Part shown: in pieces, positions 1-6,136 of the stretch
Layout of the letters: every line of letters begins with the position of its first letter
How positions within the stretch are numbered: position 1 is the stretch's first letter
Assembly: GCA_947175465.1 (NCBI GenBank)
Contig: CAMWMY010000069.1
Span: forward strand, 1-6,494
DNA length: 6,494 bases
Direction of reading: 5' to 3'
Source: an uncultured Erysipelotrichaceae bacterium
GTDB taxonomy: Bacteria > Bacillota_I > Bacilli_A > Erysipelotrichales > Erysipelotrichaceae
Program-made: the position numbers and the translations under genes
Notes under the pieces: generated by a model
The model's database searches: none
Told to the model about the DNA's origin: nothing
The model's input: only the letters and a program-made list of their open reading frames with translations

Positions 1-310
1 AAATATAACTTCTTTTTTGTGGATATGTAAATAACAGTATATTTTTCTTACTTGTGTATTCTTCTATAATAAATTTAGCATGCATAATAGAACTTAAAAT
101 AGCAAATCCACTCATCGATATCATACTTATCATTATGATAAGCATATCTTGTTCCATAAATATTTGAGAAGCTAGTGTATTCTTTTCTATCTTAGGTATA
201 GCACTAAATAAACTTCCAATCAACAGTGTAAAACTGAAAATTCCTAATATACCATAAAAATAGGAAAGTAAATGATTTCTTCTACACTCGAGCTTAATAA
301 ACCTCATCAT
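1..310 (-). CDS. ABC-2 type transporter permease, N-terminal part (runs off window)
   Basis: An open frame of 103 codons starts at the ATG at 310-308 and continues past the window edge without a stop. The product begins MMRFIKLECRRNHLLSYFYG. A first hydrophobic segment follows at about residues 18-36 (ILGIFSFTLLIGSLF region) and a second, Met/Ile-rich one at about 54-72. A soluble stretch then reads IIEEYTSKKNILLFTYPQKR. An 'EEY..K...LLF.YP..R' loop after the second helix is typical of ABC-2/BcrB-like permeases that pair with BcrA-type ATPases. The ATG overlaps the TGA of the upstream ATPase gene (ATGA), and a GGGAGG ribosome binding site lies at 320-325, so translation is probably coupled. 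A second ATG at 307-305 is an alternative start. The protein would form the membrane channel of the exporter. The substrate is unknown, and most of the protein (usually about 230-260 aa) is outside the window. Confidence 0.8.
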   Translation of the reverse strand, partial: MMRFIKLECRRNHLLSYFYGILGIFSFTLLIGSLFSAIPKIEKNTLASQIFMEQDMLIIMISMISMSGFAILSSIMHAKFIIEEYTSKKNILLFTYPQKRSYI

Positions 311-1023
311 CTTTTACTTCCTCCCATCTGCTGAATTAAATAACTTTCAAGTTGATTTCCATACTTTGCCTTTAATTGTGTAATATTCTGTAAAGAATGC
401 AGTTTCCCTTTCGACAAAATGGCAATCTTATCTACTGTTTCTAAAACTTCGTTTAATATATGACTTGCTAAAATAATAGTAATTCCTTGTTCTTTTAAAG
501 TTTTAAATAATGTTCTCATCTCTTGTATTGCCACAGGATCAAGACCGTTAATTGGTTCATCTAAAATTAATATTTTAGGATTATGACTTATAGCTCTTGC
601 AATTGCTAACTTCTGCTTCGTACCTAAAGAACATTTTGAAACTACTTTTTCCTCTACACCAAAAAGCTTTACAGTTTTTAATACCTCATTTATATCTTTT
701 TCTATTCCCATATAAGAAAGATGAATTTGAATATTTTCATATCCAGTTAAATGCTCATAAAAAATAGGTGTATCAATTAAAATTCCCATCTCTTTTAAAA
801 CTTTATCTCTTGCTATCCAAGGGTTTTGATTAAAAATAACGATTTCACCTTCCTCTGGTTTAAGTAATCCACATAATAATTTTAAAAAAGTCGTTTTCCC
901 TGCACCATTTTCTCCAAGAATTCCTATAATCTCTCCTTCCTTAGCTTCAAATGAAACATGACTTAAAATATTCTTTTGATCAAATTCCTTTGTTACATTT
1001 ACTACACATACTCTATTTTCCAT
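307..1023 (-). CDS. BcrA-like ABC transporter ATP-binding protein (peptide/antibiotic exporter type)
   Basis: This 238-aa protein is a single ABC ATPase domain that would power export by the membrane protein encoded just downstream. Visible motifs are Walker A GENGAGKTT (37-45), Walker B ILILDE (151-156) with D-loop NGLDP (159-163), and the switch His188 in LASHIL. The signature is the non-canonical CSLGTKQ (131-137) in place of LSGGQ. The Q-loop position reads LIDTP (82-86), with an acidic residue in place of Gln. 'SLG.KQ' together with an acidic Q-loop is usual in the bacitracin/lantibiotic-protection (BcrA) branch, which is why I prefer that class. I chose the start at 1023 because AAAGGAGAG lies 5 nt upstream of it; a longer in-frame ATG at 1038 would place that binding site inside the gene. 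The stop overlaps the permease start. An operator-like site lies 20 bp upstream, so control by the TetR protein is likely. The exact substrate cannot be told. Confidence 0.9.
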   Translation of the reverse strand: MENRVCVVNVTKEFDQKNILSHVSFEAKEGEIIGILGENGAGKTTFLKLLCGLLKPEEGEIVIFNQNPWIARDKVLKEMGILIDTPIFYEHLTGYENIQIHLSYMGIEKDINEVLKTVKLFGVEEKVVSKCSLGTKQKLAIARAISHNPKILILDEPINGLDPVAIQEMRTLFKTLKEQGITIILASHILNEVLETVDKIAILSKGKLHSLQNITQLKAKYGNQLESYLIQQMGGSKR

Positions 1024-1026
1024 ATA

Positions 1027-1035
1027 CTCTCCTTT
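1027..1035 (-). promoter_or_regulatory. Ribosome binding site that fixes the ATPase gene start
   Basis: The minus strand reads AAAGGAGAG, and the GGAG core ends 5 nt before the ATG at 1023-1021. The alternative ATG at 1038-1036 lies upstream of and runs into this site, so the shorter protein beginning MENRVCVV is the likely product. Confidence 0.8.
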
Positions 1036-1042
1036 CATTTAA

Positions 1043-1058
1043 ATACATTCGGTTGGTT
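1043..1058. promoter_or_regulatory. Putative TetR operator upstream of the ABC exporter genes
   Basis: The plus strand reads ATACATTCGGTTGGTT. The same 16 bases, with one difference (ATACATACGGTTGGTT on the minus strand), occur at 1808-1823 in front of the tetR gene. Each copy is an imperfect dyad around a central C|G step, with a GGTTGGTT half and a diverged GWATGTAT half that keeps the G..TG..T positions. The site begins 20 bp upstream of the ATPase start codon and just downstream of a weak -10-like element, where a bound repressor would block initiation. Binding by the neighbouring TetR protein is inferred from the duplication and placement. Confidence 0.65.
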
Positions 1059-1063
1059 TGTAA

Positions 1064-1093
1064 ATCTATAAAAAGAAAACTCATTACTGAGTT
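1064..1093 (-). terminator. Rho-independent terminator of the tetR gene
   Basis: In the transcript a 6-bp stem AACTCA / TGAGTT (1093-1088 with 1083-1078) closes a GTAA loop and is followed by TTCTTTTTAT. It lies about 50 bp beyond the tetR stop. The stem is short and A/U-rich, so some read-through into the ABC genes is possible. Confidence 0.6.
1065..1070 (-). promoter_or_regulatory. Weak -10 candidate for the ABC exporter genes
   Basis: The minus strand reads TATAGA, about 7 bp upstream of the operator-like site, so transcription would start within or next to the operator. No convincing -35 is present: the hexamer at 17-bp spacing, AACTCA, is one arm of the preceding terminator hairpin. A promoter is expected here because a terminator precedes it and an operator follows it, but its exact position is uncertain. 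Confidence 0.3.
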
Positions 1094-1142
1094 ATTCTAT
1101 CAAAACTACCATCATTCATATAAATATAAACTATACAAATAA

Positions 1143-1787
1143 CTATAGATTTGATTTTTTTAGCTTCAAAAGATCCGTCTTCATCTGTTCATCAAATAAA
1201 ACTAAATTATATTTTTGTAAAAACCCGTTAATCATTTCCAATTTATTACTAATTTTTTCTATACTATCATTATATATAAGTGGGTTTATCCAAATATTTA
1301 TAAACAGCATGATGCTCTCTGATAGCTCATGTGGCTTATCTGTTGTTATTGAACCATCTTTTATTCCTTCTTCTATAATAGGGTATATAAAATTTGGAAC
1401 TATTATTTCATTCATTTGTTTAAATTGATCTGATAAAAATTTAGGGTTCTCTAAAAAATTAGGACATAATTTAATGATATTCTTTGTATTCTCACTTGAA
1501 ATATTAAATTTTATAATTTCTTTTAACTTTTGAGCACCATTCATATTTTTATCATTTTTAATTTTTAAGAATATTTCACTATTTTTTTGTGCTTCTTTCA
1601 TAGATAGTGCTTCAAATATCGCTTCTTTTGATTTGAAGTGATGATAAATAGCCCCCTTAGACAATCCTTCCAAATGATTTAAAATATCTTGAATAGTAGT
1701 ATTTTCATAACCTACAGTTAAAAATAATTTCTTAGATGTTTCAAGTATAAATTCTATTGTTTTTTCAGGATGTTTATTTCTTGCCAT
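1143..1787 (-). CDS. TetR/AcrR-family transcriptional regulator
   Basis: This 214-aa protein has the usual TetR size and layout. The N-terminal helix-turn-helix spans about residues 10-56 (LFLTVGYENTTIQDI, then GLSKGAIYHHFKSKEAIF), with the recognition helix at about 43-50 and the family hallmark YHHFKSK at 48-54. The remaining ~155 residues form the variable helical ligand-binding and dimer domain, which does not reveal the ligand. The start at 1787 is preceded by AAAGGAGGAA at a 5-nt spacing. The frame stays open up to 1970, but that extension runs back through the promoter, the terminator and the end of the preceding gene, so I exclude it. The gene has its own promoter with an operator-like site over the -10/+1 region, indicating autorepression, and a matching site precedes the ABC exporter genes. 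Sampled 60-base lines here are only about 15-20% GC, lower than in the ECF operon, which hints at an accessory origin. Confidence 0.92.
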   Translation of the reverse strand: MARNKHPEKTIEFILETSKKLFLTVGYENTTIQDILNHLEGLSKGAIYHHFKSKEAIFEALSMKEAQKNSEIFLKIKNDKNMNGAQKLKEIIKFNISSENTKNIIKLCPNFLENPKFLSDQFKQMNEIIVPNFIYPIIEEGIKDGSITTDKPHELSESIMLFINIWINPLIYNDSIEKISNKLEMINGFLQKYNLVLFDEQMKTDLLKLKKSNL

Positions 1788-1807
1788 AAATTCCTCCTTT
1801 AGAAACC

Positions 1808-1823
1808 AACCAACCGTATGTAT
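1808..1823. promoter_or_regulatory. Putative TetR autoregulatory operator
   Basis: The minus strand reads ATACATACGGTTGGTT, identical in 15 of 16 bases to the site at 1043-1058. It overlaps the downstream end of the -10 hexamer and the expected transcription start of tetR, the classic position for self-repression. On the plus strand AACC is repeated three times at 1804-1815, so the protected region may extend slightly toward the gene. Confidence 0.65.
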
Positions 1824-1850
1824 GATAACATATTTTATCTCATTTATAAA
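1822..1850 (-). promoter_or_regulatory. tetR promoter
   Basis: The minus strand has a -10 TATCAT (1827-1822, 5/6 match to TATAAT) separated by exactly 17 bp from a -35 TTTATA (1850-1845, 4/6 match to TTGACA). The predicted start near 1815 falls inside the operator-like repeat. The -35 directly abuts the U-tract of the preceding operon's terminator. Confidence 0.6.
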
Positions 1851-1885
1851 GTATAAAAAAAGCGCTCTAATAAAACGCTTTCTTT
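1851..1885 (-). terminator. Rho-independent terminator of the ecfA1-PHP operon
   Basis: It begins one base after the stop codon of the PHP gene. In the transcript AAAGCG (1881-1876) pairs with CGCTTT (1864-1859) around an 11-nt loop, followed by TTTTAT. The stem can extend to 10 bp with one G-U pair. It separates the housekeeping operon from the tetR/ABC module. Confidence 0.8.
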
Positions 1886-2683
1886 TTAAAACTTTGTAAA
1901 ATCTTTCATTTCGATAGTTTCGATTCGATTCAATCCTAATTTTTCTAAATATGCTTTCGCATTCTCCCACATTTCAATATCTTCTAAATGTTGATAGTGG
2001 TGTGCATCAACTCCAATAATCACATCATTTTGCACTTCAGCAGCAATTTCCCAAAATTTAGGGTGTGGATATTGATGAACATTGAAACGCTTATTATAAA
2101 CAATTCCAGCTAAATTATATTCTAAAGGGATATGTAGCTCTTTTGCTGCTCTACATAGACGATAACTAATTTCTTCACAGTCTTTATCAAATTCTGGATA
2201 AGCACGCATAAATAAATCAGGGTGAGCCAAATAGGAATATAGACCTGTTTTCATCGCCTTAATAGCTTCATCTACATAAAGATCCAATGCTTTTCTATTC
2301 GTACATTTATGTCCAAAATAAAAGCCCTTTTCATCACTTTGATGATAATGATTTCCTAAAATAATATAATCAATCTTTTTCTCCTTAATAAATTCTTTTA
2401 ACCAAGGCATATAAGCTTCAAAATATTCACATTCTAAGCCTATTTTAATAGAAATATCATTTTTATACTTTTCTTTCAATGCAGCTATACTAGCATAATA
2501 TTCGTCAAAAACAGATAAAGGCATACGCATGTTCGATACAAATGAAGAGTTATATTTCCATGGACTATGATCAGAAAAACCTAATTCTTTAAATCCTGCT
2601 TTAATTGCACTTTTTACATATTCCTCATCGTTTCCTTGTGCATGATAACATCTATGGGTATGAGTATGATAGTTTGCTTTCAC
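1886..2683 (-). CDS. PHP-domain phosphoesterase, histidinol-phosphatase (HisJ/HisK) family
   Basis: This 265-aa protein matches the size and motif order of PHP-type histidinol phosphatases, trinuclear-metal phosphoesterases in a TIM-like barrel. Metal-ligand motifs are NYHTHTHRC (H6, H8), GFSDHSPW (D38, H39), GLECEYF (E84/E86), GNHYH (H112), LAHPDLF (H154) and GVDAHH (D226, H228); all look intact. No other histidine-biosynthesis gene is in the window, so the physiological substrate need not be histidinol phosphate; another small phosphoester is possible. The start is a GTG at 2683-2681 whose last two bases form the truA TGA (GTGA overlap). AAAGGAGAG ends about 9 nt upstream, inside the 3' end of truA. 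A nearer ATG at 2690-2688 is out of frame and stops after 12 codons. This is the last gene of the ECF operon and is followed directly by a terminator. Confidence 0.88.
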   Translation of the reverse strand: MKANYHTHTHRCYHAQGNDEEYVKSAIKAGFKELGFSDHSPWKYNSSFVSNMRMPLSVFDEYYASIAALKEKYKNDISIKIGLECEYFEAYMPWLKEFIKEKKIDYIILGNHYHQSDEKGFYFGHKCTNRKALDLYVDEAIKAMKTGLYSYLAHPDLFMRAYPEFDKDCEEISYRLCRAAKELHIPLEYNLAGIVYNKRFNVHQYPHPKFWEIAAEVQNDVIIGVDAHHYQHLEDIEMWENAKAYLEKLGLNRIETIEMKDFTKF

Positions 2684-3462
2684 TTTTCATCTCTCCTTTC
2701 TTTCTCATTTAATATATACAAGTCTTCTTCATCATATAAAACATAAACTAAATATAATCCTTGAGGAGCTCCTTTATAACGACATAAATGCTTATTTTTA
2801 CCCTCTAACATTCTTTGTACATCTTCTTTGGTAAGCTTATGCTTCCCTGCTTCTATAAGCGTTTGTGCAATCATTCTTACCATGTAGCGTAAAAAGCCAT
2901 CACCTACAAAAATCATACGAATACAATCCTCTTCTTTTACAATATCTAAACGTATAATCGTTTTTTCTCGTGATTTTCGTGGATCTATTTTATTACTTGT
3001 GAAACTCGTAAAATCATGTTTTCCTAAAAAAACATTTGCACACTCTTGCATATAAGCAATATCTAATTGCTTTCTTTCCTTTACCATATAATTTTCTACA
3101 AAAGGATTATCTACTTGATTCGTAACAACATAATCATATCGTTTATAAAGAGCATCAAAGCGTGCATGGAAATCTTCATGGACTTCAATAACTTCTTGTA
3201 CTCTAATCTGTTTGGGTAACTGTGAATTAAAAGCTGCTTTCCATCGCTCTTGGCTAATATCCTTATCACTATCAAAATGAAATACTTGCCCTAAGGCATG
3301 AACATAAGCGTCCGTACGCCCACTTGCTGTAATTTCTACAGGATATTGATGAATTGTTTCTAATACATTTTCAATCGTTTCTTGTATAGAGTGTACATTA
3401 GGCTGTTTTTGCCATCCATAATATGCACTTCCATCATAACTCACGGTCACTTTATATCTCAT
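2680..3462 (-). CDS. truA: tRNA pseudouridine(38-40) synthase TruA
   Basis: This 260-aa cytoplasmic enzyme isomerises uridines 38-40 in the tRNA anticodon stem-loop to pseudouridine. It starts with the family opening RYKVTVSYDGSAYYGWQKQP. It carries the catalytic Asp51 in SGRTDAYVHALGQ (47-59) and later family motifs HDFTSF, FVGDGFLRYMVRMI and APQGLYL. The residue two after the catalytic Asp is Tyr53, where most TruA proteins have Gly (GRTDAGVHA); the rest of the loop is intact, so activity is expected. I chose the start at 3462 because it overlaps the ecfT stop as ATGA, has GGAG 6 nt upstream, and gives the standard N terminus. An ATG at 3474 would add METF and contain that binding site. truA directly following ecfT is a common Firmicutes arrangement. 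It overlaps the PHP gene by 4 bp. Confidence 0.95.
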   Translation of the reverse strand: MRYKVTVSYDGSAYYGWQKQPNVHSIQETIENVLETIHQYPVEITASGRTDAYVHALGQVFHFDSDKDISQERWKAAFNSQLPKQIRVQEVIEVHEDFHARFDALYKRYDYVVTNQVDNPFVENYMVKERKQLDIAYMQECANVFLGKHDFTSFTSNKIDPRKSREKTIIRLDIVKEEDCIRMIFVGDGFLRYMVRMIAQTLIEAGKHKLTKEDVQRMLEGKNKHLCRYKGAPQGLYLVYVLYDEEDLYILNEKERRDEK

Positions 3463-4259
3463 GAAAGTCTCCATAAAATAATATTAGCAATAATAATCCC
3501 TAAACAGATAATTAAGAAAAGATAATCCTTCTTTTGCATTCTCAACTGCTTATATCGCGTCCGAGGTTGACTAGGCACATAGCCTCTAGCTTCCATCGCA
3601 TCTGCTAAATCAGCTGCTCTTTGAAACGCTGATACAAATAGAGGTACGATAAGAGATAAGATACTCATAATCTTCTCTTTTAATTTTCCTTCTTCTAAAT
3701 CGATTCCTCTTGACATCTGTGCTTTCATAATACGCTGTGTTTCTTCCATTAAAGTAGGAATAAAACGCAACGCTAGAGAAATCATCATCGCTATTTCTTC
3801 AGCTGGTACTTTACATTTTTTTAACGGCTTCAACAAATCTTCAATTCCAAGTGTTAAATCTAGTGGTTTAGTTGTTGCAGTTAAAATCGTTGTAATTATA
3901 ACCATCAATGTAAGACGTATCACAATGTATAACGTCTGAACCAAAGATCCACTATAAATACCAAAGCTTCCTATTTGAAAAAGCAATGTTCCTTCTTTAA
4001 TTACCAAAAGATTAACAATAAGTAAAAAGATTAGCATAAAAAGCATCGGTTTCATTGCTTTCCATAAAAAGTTTAATCGTAACTTCGATAAATAAGTAGC
4101 AACCAAAACACTAGCTCCTATAATAAAATACCCAAGAAATCCTGCCGGTAAAAAAATGGCAATCATTACCATAAGCAAAGCTCCAATTTTTGCTCTTGGA
4201 TCTAAACGATGAAAACAAGAATCGAGTGGTAAATATTTCCCTAAAGAAATGCCATTCAT
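3459..4259 (-). CDS. ecfT: ECF transporter transmembrane scaffold EcfT
   Basis: This 266-aa membrane protein couples the two ATPases to interchangeable substrate-binding S components in energy-coupling-factor vitamin importers. Hydrophobic segments are visible at about residues 24-38, 42-57, 72-88, 104-127 and 245-263. Between the last two lies the long cytoplasmic coupling domain. This carries the two Arg-containing ATPase-contact motifs, SRG (183-185, in AQMSRGID) and ARG (224-226, in AMEARGY). The first has Ser where Ala is common. ALRFIPTLMEETQRI (163-177) is also family-typical. The ATG overlaps the ecfA2 stop (ATGA) with AGAGGTG upstream, and the TGA stop overlaps truA. No S-component gene is nearby, as expected of a group II (shared) ECF module, so the imported substrates cannot be deduced from this window. 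Confidence 0.95.
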   Translation of the reverse strand: MNGISLGKYLPLDSCFHRLDPRAKIGALLMVMIAIFLPAGFLGYFIIGASVLVATYLSKLRLNFLWKAMKPMLFMLIFLLIVNLLVIKEGTLLFQIGSFGIYSGSLVQTLYIVIRLTLMVIITTILTATTKPLDLTLGIEDLLKPLKKCKVPAEEIAMMISLALRFIPTLMEETQRIMKAQMSRGIDLEEGKLKEKIMSILSLIVPLFVSAFQRAADLADAMEARGYVPSQPRTRYKQLRMQKKDYLFLIICLGIIIANIILWRLS

Positions 4260-5110
4260 TGTTTCACCTCTTTCACAATAGCTTTTACAATATCTTGTAA
4301 AGATAAAGCCTGCTTTTCAATTGCAAATCCTTTTTGTTGTAATTGCTCTTTCAACTGTATAACAGCTGGAGGGCATATTCCCATTTCTCTTAATGCTTCA
4401 CAATCTTGAAAGAAACTAGAAACATCGCAATGTTTTTCAATATGTCCATCCTTTATGACCACAACATCATCACAATACTCCAATACATGATCCATATCAT
4501 GTGTTACAAGCAATACTGTTTTTTTATGAACGGTATTAAGTTCTTTAAAAAGCTTCATCATATCTTTAGCACCTTGAGGATCTAGTCCAGCAGTTGGCTC
4601 ATCTAGTACTAGAATATCTGGATTCATCGCTAATATCCCAGCAATGGCAACTCTTCTTTTTTGACCTCCTGATATATCCAAAGGAGAAATAGCATAATAA
4701 CTTTCATTTAAACCTACAATTTGTAACATTTGTTTAGCTGTTGTTTCTGCTTCTTCTTGTGTAACCTTAAAGTTTTTAGGCCCAAAACACACATCTTTTA
4801 AAATTGTTTCTTCAAATAATTGATATTCTGGAAATTGAAAGACAAGTCCTACCTGTTTACGAAGCTCTTTTAAATTTTTCGGTTTTTCATCACTACGAAT
4901 TTCTCTATCACAAATATTTATACTTCCTTCACTAGGCAGTAACAATGCATTAAGGTGCTGAATGAAAGTCGACTTTCCACTACCTGTTGCGCCAATAATC
5001 GCTGTCATCCGTCCTTGTTGTAAATGAATATCAATTTTATCTAAAGCTTTATAGGCAAAAGGAGTATCTTTTTGATAAATATGGCTTACTTTTTTAAACG
5101 TAATTGACAT
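4256..5110 (-). CDS. ecfA2: ECF transporter ATPase EcfA2
   Basis: This 284-aa ATPase is the second half of the EcfA1/EcfA2 heterodimer that drives vitamin import through EcfT. Motifs are Walker A GATGSGKST (40-48), Q-loop Gln92 in VFQFPEYQLFEETI (the extended ECF/CbiO-type Q-loop), signature ISGGQKRRVAIAG (146-158), Walker B ILVLDE (166-171) with AGLDP, and switch His204 in LLVTHD. A C-terminal extension after about residue 215 carries the ECF-ATPase tail (MGICPPAVIQL and the following helix). The ATG at 5110 is the only possible start in this frame, because an in-frame TGA lies two codons upstream. It sits 25 bp inside ecfA1, whose GAGGAGGTGG run at 5122-5131 is the likely but rather distant ribosome binding site, so coupling to ecfA1 translation is likely. 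Confidence 0.96.
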   Translation of the reverse strand: MSITFKKVSHIYQKDTPFAYKALDKIDIHLQQGRMTAIIGATGSGKSTFIQHLNALLLPSEGSINICDREIRSDEKPKNLKELRKQVGLVFQFPEYQLFEETILKDVCFGPKNFKVTQEEAETTAKQMLQIVGLNESYYAISPLDISGGQKRRVAIAGILAMNPDILVLDEPTAGLDPQGAKDMMKLFKELNTVHKKTVLLVTHDMDHVLEYCDDVVVIKDGHIEKHCDVSSFFQDCEALREMGICPPAVIQLKEQLQQKGFAIEKQALSLQDIVKAIVKEVKQ

Positions 5111-5913
5111 AATTCATCCACCACCTCCTCAATTGTTAATTCATTAGATAAAGTAATTCCTCGTTTCTCAAGCTCCTGTTTCAACTTCCATTGAAATGGT
5201 ATATCTAATTGTAAGTCTTTTAACTGCTGATCATTTAAAAAAATATCCGCAGGCTTTCCTTCCATTACAATTCTTCCTTGTTTTAATACAATAACATGAT
5301 CACTTTGTGCAACTTCTTCCATATCATGTGTAATAGAAAGAATTGTTATATTATGCAATTGATGAATTTCTTTAATTAAACGTTTAATCTCTTCTTTTCC
5401 TTTTGGATCAAGCATACTTGTCGCCTCATCAAAAATAAGAATCGAAGGTGTCATAGCTAAAACTCCTGCAATAGCAACCCTTTGTTTTTGGCCCCCTGAT
5501 AATTTGGTAGGCTCTTGTTGTAAATATTGATTCATACCTACCTTATGCGCAAAGTTTTGTATAATATCCTCCATTTTCTCTGGATCTACTTGATGATTTT
5601 CTAATCCAAATGCAATATCATCGGCAACCGTTGCACCAATAAATTGATTATCTGGATTTTGAAATACCACTCCTATTTTACTTCGAATCGTTTGCAGTGT
5701 TTCTTCTTTTAACTCTATACCTTGAATATAAATAGAGCCTTCATCTTTTTCTAATAATCCTATTAATAGTTTTGCAATTGTAGATTTTCCACTTCCATTA
5801 TGTCCTATGATAGTTGTATAGCTTCCTTCCTCTATATGAAAAGAAAGCTGTTTTAATATAGTGTTTTGTTTATCATAAGAAAAGCTTAATTTTTCCACAT
5901 TTATCGCTTTCAT
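5086..5913 (-). CDS. ecfA1: ECF transporter ATPase EcfA1
   Basis: This 275-aa ATPase is the first gene of the operon and the partner of EcfA2 in the shared ECF energising module. Motifs are Walker A GHNGSGKST (37-45), Q-loop Gln85 in VFQNPDNQ, signature LSGGQKQRVAIAG (138-150), Walker B ILIFDE (158-163) followed by ATSMLDP, and His196 in SITHD. Walker B ending in EATSMLDP, rather than the EPTAGLDP of its neighbour, is the usual way to tell EcfA1 from EcfA2. The C-terminal tail (PFQWKLKQELEKRGI) is typical of the family. The ATG at 5913 has AGGTGAT just upstream. A near-consensus promoter lies 22 bp before the gene. In many Firmicutes this gene follows the ribosomal rpoA-rplQ cluster; here it follows a terminator and an unrelated gene. 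Confidence 0.96.
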   Translation of the reverse strand: MKAINVEKLSFSYDKQNTILKQLSFHIEEGSYTTIIGHNGSGKSTIAKLLIGLLEKDEGSIYIQGIELKEETLQTIRSKIGVVFQNPDNQFIGATVADDIAFGLENHQVDPEKMEDIIQNFAHKVGMNQYLQQEPTKLSGGQKQRVAIAGVLAMTPSILIFDEATSMLDPKGKEEIKRLIKEIHQLHNITILSITHDMEEVAQSDHVIVLKQGRIVMEGKPADIFLNDQQLKDLQLDIPFQWKLKQELEKRGITLSNELTIEEVVDELCQLRLKK

Positions 5914-5935
5914 GATATCACCTCAAAGCTCTTAT

Positions 5936-5964
5936 ATTATACATAAATTTCCGCAGTAAAACAA
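5936..5964 (-). promoter_or_regulatory. Promoter of the ecfA1-ecfA2-ecfT-truA-PHP operon
   Basis: A perfect -10 TATAAT (5941-5936) stands 17 bp from a -35 TTGTTT (5964-5959, 3/6 match). The predicted start near 5929 leaves a leader of about 16 nt before the ATG, too short for a riboswitch. The AT-rich gap upstream (5965-6080) shows no operator-like repeat, RNA gene or convincing coding frame. Confidence 0.7.
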
Positions 5965-6080
5965 ATACTTCTACATCCTAATAAGCTATTCATCAATAAC
6001 TGAGTTCATTATTTTTTAAAATGCTTGTAGCTATAACTTAGATTTTATCTTCTACTACTTCTCTTTCCTTTTTTTCATCA

Positions 6081-6108
6081 ATAAAAAAGACGAGAATTAC
6101 CCTCGTCT
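6081..6108 (-). terminator. Rho-independent terminator after the gene at 6137-6494
   Basis: In the transcript a perfect 7-bp stem AGACGAG / CTCGTCT (6108-6102 with 6094-6088) closes a 7-nt loop and is followed by TTTTTATTG. It lies about 30 bp past the stop codon and isolates that gene from the ECF operon. Confidence 0.88.
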
Positions 6109-6136
6109 AAATATAATATTTTAACTATTAAAATTT

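Noticed and set aside
126..142. Near-perfect 17-base palindrome, CTTATCAT-T-ATGATAAG
   Set aside because: It lies inside the permease coding frame in a Met/Ile-rich helix made of ATG/ATA/ATC codons, has no U-tract and no promoter beside it, so chance from codon composition is the simplest reading. It is only superficially Fur-box-like.
951..1142. Plus-strand open frame of 63 codons
   Set aside because: It overlaps the start of the ATPase gene antisense and runs through its operator and the tetR terminator; it has no ribosome binding site and a low-complexity product.
1788..1970. Upstream extension of the tetR frame to an ATG at 1970
   Set aside because: The extension crosses the tetR promoter, the operon terminator and the end of the PHP gene. 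The canonical TetR N terminus and a strong binding site place the start at 1787.
5937..5993. Minus-strand 18-codon frame upstream of ecfA1
   Set aside because: It has no ribosome binding site, lies across the ecf promoter and starts upstream of the predicted transcription start.
5914..6080. Riboswitch or leader RNA upstream of the ECF operon
   Set aside because: The predicted leader is about 16 nt, and I see no conserved aptamer-like sequence or terminator/antiterminator pair in the gap.
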